Assembly (NCBI GenBank): GCA_028554645.1
Contig: JAQOOI010000017.1
Span: forward strand, 992,001 to 1,056,000
Origin: Omphalotus guepiniiformis
Lineage: Eukaryota; Basidiomycota; Agaricomycetes; Agaricales; Omphalotaceae
Direction of reading: 5' to 3'
Length of the DNA: 64,000 nt
The position numbers and the translations under genes were made by a program. The notes under the pieces are model-generated. The model had not been told where the DNA came from, did not search any database, and saw only the letters and a list, made by a program, of their open reading frames with translations. This document shows positions 1-10,873 of this stretch, in pieces. Each line of letters starts with the position of its first letter. Positions within the stretch are counted from its first letter, which is position 1.

Positions 1-237
1 ATTATACCTGTCGCTTCTGCTATCTATTTATTTATTTAATTGCATTTTTTGGTACTTCATACACAGCCTTCTTCGGTAAATTACAAAGAAAAAGTCCAGG
101 GGGTTTGTAAAGAGTGGCGTACATTAAGGTGAGTATTTCGTAGTCCGTCCTTGCTAACTAGCACAAAAGAGATGTATAGTCCGTCATATCCATGATGCAT
201 TTTGTGAAATCAACAAGCATCAATTCGTGTTGCACAC

Positions 238-1361
238 TTAAGGATCAGCCAAGTAGAGATTCTGTGAGAATTTCCTTTTTAGAATGCAACTCGCAGAACA
301 GATAGAGTAACGACTCACAACGACCGCTGCAGTGGTATGATTCTGTGAATTATAGGCATCAATATCACCTAGGAAGAATAGACTGTTCTTGTCAGAGTCG
401 TATGCTAGATACGTTGAGGGTTTGGATCCATCCGGGTTGACGTATTGTGCTACAGAACGATACCGATTAGGAACTCGAGTATCACTCAGCAAGATTTTAT
501 ATATCTGACCTGTGAGTTCCTTCGTAGCGGAGTTGATAGACCAAATAGCAGACTCGACTGAAACATTATGACTGGCGAAAAAAGTAGGCGGAGAGTTCGG
601 GGAAGTCTGTGATGGACGTCAGCAACAGAACCAACTTTGAGGTACAGGCAACATACTCTGATCCACATTCGTGAATAGTACCTTACTGATGCGAAAATCA
701 GATTTTGAACGGTTTAAGTATACCGAGAAAACCTACCTGGAACTCTTGTCTCCGAGTGCGGAAGAGTTTGAACCGGCCGCGCCTACATAAAACGGCGCAG
801 AAAATGCAGGGTTCTAGTGAAATTATGTTTGATAAGATGCAACAGCAACGAGTCTAAAATGAATCTCACAGAGGCAAGGATGTTGAAGGGCTCATCCCGA
901 ATTCGGGTTGTGGTGAAGCTGACTTGGAGATCTGAACCTCCGGAGCTGAGGCCGCTTCTGCAAAAGATTCTCAGCAACTCGTATGCGATACAAGAGGTGA
1001 AGTTCTTACATCGGTTCCCGGTCCGCCGAATTCCGAACGTAGCCAAGGGTAGAGCCCTCGGTGGAACGAACCTCTAGACGTCCATTGTATCTATAAGAAG
1101 ATACTCAGAATCATTGGCGCATCGTCAGAGGAAAGTTTCTTACCGTGTTCCTACGCTAGAGGGACTCGGACTTGCTCGCTTCAATTGCACGGGGGTTGGT
1201 TGAAATCCTGGTACAGCTCGTCCAAAACTGCGAGGACGAAGCGGGGGTAGGCCGCGAGCCAATCTCTCTGCATTCGATCCTACAGTAGGTGAAGCAGAAG
1301 TGGCAGACACCAGCAATACCAATGCAACTAGAGCGTTGAAGAAGTTGAGTGGCACTATCAT
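238..1361 (-). CDS. Small secreted protein, conserved in Agaricomycetes, function unknown
   Basis: Reading the minus strand and joining GT-AG introns gives a protein of about 265 residues in seven exons. Exon 1 (1361-1144) encodes a hydrophobic signal peptide (residues about 1-24, cleavage near S-A-S) followed by ERLARGLPPLRPRSFGR and a KR dipeptide, a plausible Kex2 site. Later exons read YNGRLEVRSTEGSTLGYV, then EPFNILAS, then VSVESAIWSI, then YVNPDGSKPSTYLAYDS, and end in NLYLADP. I recognise this series of blocks from uncharacterised secreted proteins of mushrooms, with the ESAIW and NxDGSxPxTY motifs near the C-terminus. Every exon joins in frame, so the gene looks intact. No enzymatic domain is visible. 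An extracellular or wall-associated role is inferred only from the signal peptide. The start at 1361 is chosen because the signal peptide begins there; an in-frame Met lies six codons upstream. Confidence 0.75.
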
Positions 1362-2313
1362 GATCACTGAAGTGGGCAAAAGTTGATCGTAAAGTGGATA
1401 AAGGCAACTCGAATACTACCTTTATTCACCTTTATATACCTGCAACGAGGCCGCACGAAAGCTTGTGACCTATCCTTTAGTTAGCATAGATTGTATCGCC
1501 ATTGTTGACGGAAGGTTGAAGCCGTGTGTTTTGTGGCATGGCCACAGAAATTCATTGAAATCTCTTCAAGACAATCCCATTGATCAATAGAGTGACGCCA
1601 TACGAGACCCAGCGGCAGCTAGTGCACGGACTGGAACGGGTCGAATGATCTATATCACTGAAAACAGGAATGCTGCAGTTGAGCCAGGAACCAGATTAGA
1701 ATTGAAAGGCTTTAGGAGAAACTACTCATGTCTCACCTATAATATCTTCGTAGCATTACCGGCAAAAGACTGCCGCAGTTTGAGGTCTTGAGGACAAAGT
1801 GGGCGTTTCTGAATATTTTCCCATCACATGACAAGGACGCGATTCGCCGATGAAACTTCAACTCAGCAGTGCAGTCAGCACTGGCAGTGTATATGGGCTA
1901 GCCTGTGCGCTCGCGGCTCTTGCTTGACCTTGCGACTACAATCTCACACAACGACTGCTGTAATAGGCAATAAATTCTCTGGGATGAGAGTAGATCAACG
2001 CAGAGTATGCTCATACGATGTACGACGAATGGATGTAACAGAGGGCTGTATATGTACGACTGTCTGTACATGGATGACGATGAAAAAAGGAAAGACTAGT
2101 GTGGGCAGCGGGAGTCCAGCCCACGAAATGTAAAGTGAATCAAGTATGGACTACGACAGATAACGTATTTGCCAGCGACGGGAATGATTGCTAGTGGAAA
2201 GGTACCAAATACAGATGCATCAGATATAAGGGAAAGGAATATAAATTGGTATGAGAGAATATCGACTAGAAAAGAGTCATTAAAGTTTTAAAATTGAAAA
2301 GTGATAGTTAGGT
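1362..2313. other. Intergenic region, nothing recognised
   Basis: This gap lies upstream of the secreted-protein gene and downstream of the large kinase gene, both on the minus strand. A 101-codon open frame on the plus strand (1828-2133) has a Cys/Thr-rich composition, no domain and no flanking splice logic, so I do not call it a gene. The part next to 1361 must hold the promoter of the secreted protein. Confidence 0.5.
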
Positions 2314-5300
2314 TCATTGAACAATGCAATTGCTGGATGACTTAGTCTTCCTATGTCGTCGGGATTCCTCTGATAAGTCGCCCGGCATTCGACCATCACC
2401 GGAGACTTCGGAAACTCCTGACCGCGATGTCACTCTCGAAGCCCTAGCGTCGGATTCACCAACAGCAGAGAATGATACGCCGGTATCGGACACAATGGAT
2501 TTCCCCCCTGCACTAGCAGCAGTGACCGCGCTTCGCATGGAGCTATTTGCATTAGTGCTGTTGCTCCCCAAAGACTGTGGACGGCCACTGTTGCTTTTCC
2601 GCAAAACAGTGGGTTTACGAATTACGTTCTCCGAAGGAGGTGAAGAGGAGGGCGAGCTTGGTCCACTTTCGGCAGATTGGCCTTTCCGTTTGAAGGGAAT
2701 AAACTTGAATGCAGTGGGAGGAGCGCCTTGGGTGGGTGCTGAGTGGGAGGGTGCTGCAGGGGGAGGTGCAGTATCAAGACTGGTTCGAGGAGTATGAGAG
2801 ACATAAGGAACATCGGACATAGGGCTCTTGGGTTGTATTTCGTTCAAGACGTCTACCGGATTGGAGTATGCGCTGGACGGGTTGCCTTTCTCGGCATATT
2901 GGGCATAGAGCAAGAGCTGCGCGCGCAGATCGCAAGTTGGAGGAGCATTCACTGCACACTTAGAGTGAGATATCAGGCTGCACTGTGCACAAAGTACAGC
3001 ACTCTTCTTGACGTTGAGAAGACACACTCTGCAAACCATAGCTATAATGATTTGAGTGAGGACAGTCACTTTCGAAGACAGAGAAACTCTTACGTTTACT
3101 AAAAGTGGTCTTCACGAAAGAGTGCCCGCGCGGGGAAATGTCATCCATGGAAGGTTTCATTGAAGAACTGGACATTCGTCGACCTGGAGGCGAACCGCTG
3201 ACAATGTCGTCTGCACGGTGGGGATGCTCCGGAGTCGACTCTGGCATTTCAATTTGTGACAGATAACGAACGGCGTCTGATTTCTGCAAGTCAGCGCTAA
3301 CACGGCGAAGGAACGGTATGCTGTCCTGCGGACGCAATTCCTAAAGATCAACTCTTTATTAGACTTGAACGAGATGAGCATCAAATCAATTCAACCTTAT
3401 GAGCGCCCCAATTTTGCTTCAGCCATTCATGCTCACAAAGGAGCTCTGCGCTCGGTCTTCGGGCGGGATCCTTGTTGAAGCATTTCATCAAGAAATCTTC
3501 GAGTAACGGTGATACGCCAGGAGGAATCGGTGGCATCTCGTCCTCAACAATTCGGAACATCACTAATAACATCGAGGTGAGCTGGAGATAACTACAAAAA
3601 TGAGGACGTGATACACACCAGACATGCTATTTGGAATATCGCCGTAAGGGGGTCTTCCCGTAAGCAGTTCGATGACAGTGCAAGCCAAGGACCAGATGTC
3701 CGACTTTGGCGAAGCTCCCTTTAATTCAATGACCTCGGGAGCCATCCAATTCGGTGTACCAGCGACGTCTTTGATCTCACGTTCCATGGCACGCATATTC
3801 AAAGAGACGCCAAAGTCCGACAGCTTGACATTGCCGTTCTTCGTAGTCAGGATATTAGCTGCTTTCAAATCGCAGTGGACCACATCACTCTGATGGAGGT
3901 AATGAAGGCCTTCCAAAATCCTCACAACGTAACTCGCCACAAGTCGTTCGTTGAGTTTCCCAAACGCCTTCAGCGTCTGACCAAGAGAACCATTCTCGGC
4001 ATACCTAAAGAACACATGATTTATACATTCAAGCACAAGTCCCTGAAAGAATTTCTTGATACTCACTCTAGAACAATGCTCAACGTATCAGCATCACGAG
4101 CCATACCTTCGTACTTCACGATGCTTGGGTGGGAAAGTCTCTTGACGAGGTCGACCTCACGCATTAGCTGAGTGACTTCTTCCTCCTTTAAGCCTTCCAA
4201 TCGAATTCGTTTGACCGCGACCATTTGACCGGTGTTCAAATTCAGGGCCCGGTACACAGTGCCAAACTGTCCTCGCCCAATGCAGTTACCAAGTTGCTAT
4301 AACAGGAAGGTCAGAAACGTCGAGCAGAAGGTCTCACACGAGGTAGAAACTCACGAAATGAGTGGGTAATTTGCCGTCCTCTTTGATTATCAGAGGTTTA
4401 CGACTACCATCCATAGAGTCACGATTTAAAAGATCGCTTGCACTAGCATTACTCGACGCTCCCCCCAAATTGACCATACTCCCAATCCTTGACCGAGTCG
4501 GCTTGACACCAAGCTCATCATACGAATTCGGGCGCCCACGCCGCCTGCTCGATCCCTCAATATCGCTTTGAAACCGGCCTCTGATTTGTCGCGGTTGATT
4601 GTCCGCAGGTGTAGAGCCGGAAGGATCATCGCTGAGGTTGTTGGGGGTGTTTGAACCAGAGACGACAAGCTCTCCAGAAACAGTACGCGGAAACGGGACC
4701 AGAGAATCACTGTCAAACCCTCGAGGATCATCGGAGTTCCCTTTCGCCATATAAACTGCATTCCGGACCCCAGGTTTAGTACTGTGTCGCCGCATCATAA
4801 CCCTACTGGACGGTAGGCCTTCGGGACTGACGTCACGTCCGCTTACAGACTCTTTGGGAAGTAGGGCTGGCGTATCGATGCTATGGCGGGAACGATGAGT
4901 CGGCTTGCGGGGAAATTGCGGCAATGATTCGACACTTTCGTTACGACGAGATGCACCAACGATAGCTAATTTGCGAGGAGGAGAGCTCGAAAGTAGAGAT
5001 GAGGAATTATGTTTCCGGTCCTCTGGTTCAGGAGAAGCATGCGAATTGGGGTTAGAGGGAGGCTGAGGAGGAGTTTGAAGGGCGTCAATGAAATCGTCTG
5101 GCCATTTACCTTTACCAAGATGTATGGCAGGTGTCTTCTCAACCCTGTCAGTCTCGAGATCTCCCTTTTGCCCGGTTGCTTTTCTTCTTCCCTTATCTCG
5201 ACCACCCCCCTTGGAACTTGACCCACTCTCATCCGTCTCCTCAACCACTCTGGACAGATCCACCACTGGTGCATCACTCACTTTCCCATCCCTGGTGTAT

Positions 5301-8035
5301 TGTACATCCGATACTCGATATTTACGAGCCAGGTCATCAGCTATAGAACTGCCTTCCGTGCGAGTGATGGAAGGCGTCTCAGAGGTCGCCTCAGTGGTCA
5401 TCGTTCGGATTGTTCCAAACTTACTAAAGACAGCACTATTCGTCCGCCCAACATCCATCAGGCTCGATACAACTGTGGTGGTGGTTGTCGTGGTGATATC
5501 CGTCATGGCAGTGGAAGCCATTGACTGCCGCATATGACTATCTGGACTAAAGCTGATGGACTCTCTAACAGAGTCGTCGCCAATGGAAGCTCGAGTAGAG
5601 TCAGCTGCGGATGCGCGGGAAGGATTCTTCACAGCCCAAGTGAACAACGTACGACCATCGTCTGGGGGGTTCGGAGACGGTCTGGGAGACCGTGCGCGGA
5701 GAGGTGACCTAGGAGGCGGTGTCCTAACAGAAGGCACTTCTCTCGTCTGCCGATCGTTGTCAACATAAACTTCAGGCGGACGATCTCTTCGCTGGAACTT
5801 GGCATCGTGCGTGGTATTCGATTCAAAGCCGGACCCTCTATCATGGCCTTTGTACGCTGAGCCTTCGTCAGAACTATCCGAGCGTAAGGGGGGTAAACCA
5901 GAAGGAGGAGTCCACCGTTTGGAGTGGTTGCGTGTCGGAGTAGGGGTGAGGGAATGAGGATTGCTAATATTGGCATTACTACCGCTATTTGCATGGCTTT
6001 GAGATGAAAGCAAGTTTGGAGTAGAGGCTGCACCTGAACGCGACGATATGGATCCGAGCTTGTAAGGACCGGAAACAGCAGTCGGCGCACCTCCACTGCT
6101 ACCGACGGCAGACGATTTCTTGCCGCCCGAGATGAACTTCGATCGCTCTATGAATGGGGTGTCGACATACTTGATAAGCGCGATTATGGTCCTAGCGACG
6201 CGCGCCAATGACTCCCCAGAGGCCTCAATCAAATCGTCTCGCTGAAATAGATCTTCGTTGGGCAGGCCATATGACGAACACGCAGCGAGAAACTTGGTGA
6301 TATTTGATGTTCGAACGAATCCATCCTCACGAGGATCTGGACGCACTACCGAACTTGCCCGAAGTTTGTTCATCAGCCTAAGAAAGGTACAGATACGAAG
6401 AATTTTTTCAGTCAGCCAAATGACTCTCAGAAGCAACACGCATATAACCACGTACTGGCATAACACAAAACCATCTCTGAGTGCCTCGGTAAAGAGTTTC
6501 CGTTCACGCTCCTCGCCAGCAGCACTAAGCCCACTCGAAGACGTCGCACCGACGTTCACGTTACTTGAACTGGCGGAAATACCACTCTTGCCCCATATCC
6601 GCTCCAACCTGCATAATGCGCGCGTCCGTACCTCAACGTCCTCCCAATCCCTCATTCCGGCCTCCGATCGGCTCATATGTGGGGGTGGCTTGACAATCTC
6701 CTTGCATAACATAGAGGTCGCGGTCCGAAGAAGCTCTCGATGCTCTGGATTGGAAGGCGGAGCCAGAGACGCTGTTGAGATGTTGAAATGGCGGTTTTGT
6801 GCATACGAACGCTGGTTTGGAGAAGTAGGCCGTGACCGGACGGGCGCAGGTGACGGTGACTCGTCTCTACTAAAAGTAGGCCTATGCGGTAAATCAATAG
6901 AAGGTCGGCGAGCTTGAGGATCAATCCGCGTTGGTATCGGAGAAGGATTCGGAGAAGTGTTGGGAAGATGAGATGTAGATGACGAGGTTAAGCCGCGATG
7001 TGATGGCGACACCACACGGTTTCGTGAAGTCGAAGGTGATCGGGCGCGAATAGGGCTGGATCCCCGTGGCGTTATTGGAGAAGGAGGGGTGTTGAGTGGC
7101 AGATGGCTGGCGGAACTTGATGCAGCTTGTCTTACGGAGGAATTACGAGTCAGTTGACCTCGAGAACCTGGCAAAGGTGTTGGGGTATCTGGTAAACTAG
7201 GTTGTTCGCGATGCCGCCGTTTGGGTGTCTCCGGGGGCGTGTGAAGTGATATAACGGATTGCGATGTCGGGATATCGATGGGGGCAGACTTGGTAGCCCT
7301 GTGACGTGTTGTAGGCTCCTTGCTGGACGAAGTGTGCATACCTCGACTTTCGTGTTTTGGTGTGAGGGGAGGCGGATCATTGAATGAAGGCTGCGCACTA
7401 GCACGACGAGACTTATCGCGAACAGGAGAGACAAGAGCGTCACTGCCAGACGAGGACGAGGCGGGAATCGCAGATTGCGATTTAGGGGAAGGTAGTGCCT
7501 GTGAAGACAAATGCAAGGCAGGGGAAGACATGGAGGCCAGTCTCAGAGAAGGAGTTTGGAAGCTCGTAAACCCTGCCAAGCGTACCTTGTCCTGCTTGGT
7601 CGCCCTCGCAGGTGTCGAGGGTGGTATAGGCGAAGGCGAGGGAGTGACCGAATCTCTGCCCGACTTGCGGAAATTGACCTTGGATTCAAGACGCCTTAAC
7701 ATGCCAGAAGACCTCTCCTCGACAGCCTTCTCCTTGCCCTTGCCCTTGCCATAGTCAGTTGGATTTCTGACGGTAGCAAAATCGTCAGCGGCTGGAGGCG
7801 GAAGTTTCTTAGAACGAGTGGCAGACCGAATACTCTGCTCTAGGGTAGTACGGAACCGATTGAAAGGTTTCATGGTAGAATCGTGGGCAGGAACGTGTTG
7901 TGAAAGAGAGGGCTGTTTAGAACGAGAGGAAGAGGCGGCCGGCAATGGAGAGGGTGAAGAGATGTGCTGGTGGGAGGACATGGCAAATGAAGAGGAAACT
8001 TGTCCGTTAGAAACAGGCAGAACAGCAGCAGCCAT
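2314..8035 (-). CDS. CH domain - SepH/Cdc7-type protein kinase - C1 domain protein
   Basis: Joining seven exons gives a protein of very roughly 1,750-1,800 residues. (1) The first about 480 residues are Ser/Pro-rich and disordered. (2) A calponin-homology-like block follows, running from LFTEALRDGFVLCQ to LARVARTIIALIKYVD, interrupted by an intron at 6378-6455 that joins VLCQ to LMNKLR. (3) A second long disordered stretch. (4) A kinase domain: loop GRGQFG, lysine in VAVKRI, catalytic loop VVHCDLKAANIL, DFG in KLSDFGVS, MAPEVIEL, DIWSLACTVIELL. It most resembles the Cdc15 (budding yeast) / Cdc7 (fission yeast) / SepH group of septation-network kinases. (5) A C-terminal C1-type zinc finger, HSFVKTTFSK then CRVC, CAQC, SHSKC, PPTC, split by an intron near 3100. 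The HRD arginine is Cys, but the catalytic Asp and Lys remain, so activity is expected. The intron at 4297-4354 joins THF to QLGNCIGRG in frame, which ties the CH half to the kinase. The likely role is control of septation or cytokinesis. The start is Met at 8035; 7981 is an alternative. A splice acceptor lies just upstream, suggesting a 5' UTR intron. Confidence 0.85.
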
Positions 8036-10873
8036 GGATCTGATCGGCGGGGCGGCCACAAGCGCACAATCAAAGCCACCTGCAAAACCACCTGCAAAGA
8101 AAGAAAAAAAAAGACTGCACACATATCAGTCACAATTCTTCTGCCACCGGCTCAATCCGCAAGATAGACTGGAAAGGTAACCAATACCCAGGCAGAATAC
8201 TTACCTACAAATTGCACTTGCCCGCAACTATCTATCCTTCTATCAATCTTCTACCGTGAATCGTCACTACTAGTCTATATCCAACGACAGACACCCGAGT
8301 CAAGCCGTAGAGAGGTGCTGTATATCCCAGCCTGTCAGCGGAACCGAGGAAGAGACAAGAGCTGCGCGAGTTCTGCAGGCTCTTCTATGCGGAGCGAACA
8401 CAACGTTCTCAACAACGTCGGCGACACAAGTTACGGCGTCGTCGCCGTCGTCGTTACCCTTCGTAGACGAGTGCCTGTAGAAAGAAGCGGGATCACAGGG
8501 GATACACCTATCATTTGTTGTCGGCTATAGTTCATTGCTTACGTGAGATCGCTATTCCGGCGCGAGCAATTGCTAGGCACCCCGATTAAATTCTTCCACT
8601 GCCAATGCAAAAGTATTATGCACAAAATTAGACCTTCTATTCTCCCAGCTTTCCGTTCTTACTGGGTCTAATGACAAGTTTGGGTGTATCCTGTCCTTTT
8701 GTATTGCAAATCCACTGAGACTGTCATCTAAGCCCCCGAGCATGCGGTGTCATCCAATATGATATTTATTGATTACTACGACATATATGACGTATAATCC
8801 AGCATCATCAGCAAGTGGCAACGGAACAGAAAGCCGCTGTTCTGCTCTTGAGGTCTGCCAGTAACAGTTTGAGTTGAGAGTATGTATCAGCGTACGTACC
8901 GGGTGGATCTTTTAAAACGAGATTTACTAATGCGACCTCCTGAATCTACTTATCTGTGGAGCTCACAGTGCCTCCCGGACATCCCCTTAGCTCGAGCCTC
9001 GAGGTCGTACATATCGCAAGATATCAAGGAAACAATGTTCCGGAAGAGTGGAGAGTTATGCCCATTATTCTCTGAACCTTCGACATACCAAATGAATCAC
9101 CGCCGGAGCGTCACGGTCAAATAATCACGTGGATAATTCTCCTCATCGTTGACGCGAACGATGGCTCAGGTTGAGAGCAAGGGCCGAATTCGGGTTTTCA
9201 ACGCGTCACGCTGGGCCACATGAACACTACGACGACTCCTCGTATCACCTATTATCTTTTCAAAGTGGTTCTGTACGTTCGCAGGGACCCACAAGACACT
9301 ACTTACGCTTTACCATCATACACGCGGAGCAATTGCAGAATATGGTCCTCAACAGGCAGAGCAAGTGATCATTGCTGGATCTTGTCAACCCTTCAATTCC
9401 AGGGTGGCGGCGATTACGACGGTGAAGTCCTCGAGGAATGCGAGGGAATGTATCTTACCAGACGCGGGTTTGCAGTAGCAACAAAAAGCACCGAGTACGA
9501 AGATCGGACCAAGTTATAACTCGCGATCTTACGCATAAGTATGTCGTGGCGGGTGGAGAATGGCCACGTAAACCCTATTACTGTAGGTGTGCGTCCTGCC
9601 TCTGCACCCCTATGGCAATGCTGTCCAGACATGGGGAGAAGTTGCATTAGGGCGGAGTGTTATATCAATATGACAGCCTGAATGAATAGCCTGAATGAAT
9701 ATTCGTTGGTGCCACAGAAGCTTCTGCTTGATATATGGGGTGCATTACAGAACACAGAATGATGGCATTGTAGCTTTCATGAAGGAGCTTTTAGTATTGC
9801 TCCAAGCGTGGAATTGGAAGTGTCGAAGCATTCAATTGAGGCCTGAGCGATGCGAAAAGCCTTGTACGGATACATAAACCCACAAGTCAGTGGCGCAGTG
9901 GCGCTTCGGACGAGCAATGACTACACGTACACTTTTTAAACATGACAGACAGGGCGGTCGAAGCGATCAACCTTTAACTGATCAGACCTGGTGAAAGACA
10001 AGAGATTACAAAATCAAGTCCTTGATGATGTTGTTATTTGAATTGATTCGCCGATGTGGGAGGCATCAGAGGAGTACATAGTGAGAGTCAGGAAAGGCAT
10101 ACCACGAAAGAAATACGAAGCACTTTGAAGACGACTTCGAAATGACTTCGAATACCTCATGACCCCGCAGTACTCTATATCTTGGCCATCATGAACCCGC
10201 ACAGAAGAATCTATCTATGGAAGAGTCACGATGGGCGGGAAAACAGCTGTATACCTATCATTTTTGAAATGAACCTTGGGAATTCATCTGAAACAAATGA
10301 CTCACAAGGGCGCGCAGTCAAGTCTAGACGTTACACCTACAGTCAACCCTGTGTACAACAACTGTTCAGAAGTCGATAGCACAACAAACTGAACAAAGGA
10401 ATCATAGACTTACTATGATTGGTGCCTCATCGTCCTCGAGGGTTTTATGTTGTGATATATTCCTTTCCTGGTAAGGAAGTCGAAGACATAGCTTAAGAGC
10501 AAACAACACAAAGCCATGAGGAAAGAAGCCAAGGCAAGGGGTCGATGCACATTAGTAGCTGGAAAGAGACTAAACTGACTTGAGCGGTAAGACAGCGCCT
10601 AGGCTCTGACATGATTGAGGAACGTAGCAAAGAATTCGAACATTAGGACGCGTGGTGATGGAAACCCGCGTTTCAGTCACGTGCGTATGTTCCACAGTCA
10701 GATGATGGCGGAGCTTGAAATGAAGGATGTCGAATCAGAGTTTCACTGCTGTTGTTCCTTACAACGACGAGCGACTAACGACAAGATTCGGAGAACAACA
10801 ATCCCCGTTATTGCAACTAGACGAACTAATTTCTTTTAGAGAGCATACACGTTGTGGTCAGCCTGCGACTACG
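8036..10873. other. Gene-poor region of 2.8 kb between divergent genes
   Basis: This gap separates the minus-strand CH-kinase gene from the plus-strand BYE1-like gene. Just upstream of the kinase start, minus-strand TTTTTTTTTCTTTCTTTGCAG (around 8095-8115) is a strong 3' splice site, so the 5' UTR probably continues to about 8.2-8.5 kb. Between about 8.6 and 10.8 kb only short open frames occur (the largest about 99 codons at 9220-9519, plus strand). None carries a domain I recognise, and none chains into neighbours by convincing introns. A decayed gene or a lineage-specific small gene cannot be excluded. Confidence 0.5.
9675..9700. repeat. Perfect 13-bp tandem duplication
   Basis: The unit AGCCTGAATGAAT occurs twice in immediate succession inside the gene-poor region. 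Nothing suggests a function; it reads as a simple slippage or duplication. Confidence 0.9.

Noticed and set aside
1828..2133. 101-codon Cys-containing frame as a possible small secreted protein
   Set aside because: It lacks a signal peptide and its Cys pattern is not repeated or paired in a known way.
2324..2797. 157-codon frame on the plus strand
   Set aside because: It is antisense to the disordered C-terminal exon of the CH-kinase gene, which has intact C1 motifs and splice sites in the other strand.
3869..3877. Pseudokinase interpretation of the HCD motif
   Set aside because: Asp and Lys of the catalytic loop, the ATP-anchoring Lys and DFG are all present, so loss of activity is not implied by the Cys alone.
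6258..6917. 219-codon plus-strand frame
   Set aside because: It lies opposite the CH-domain coding exon; GC-biased codons in disordered sequence often leave long antisense frames.
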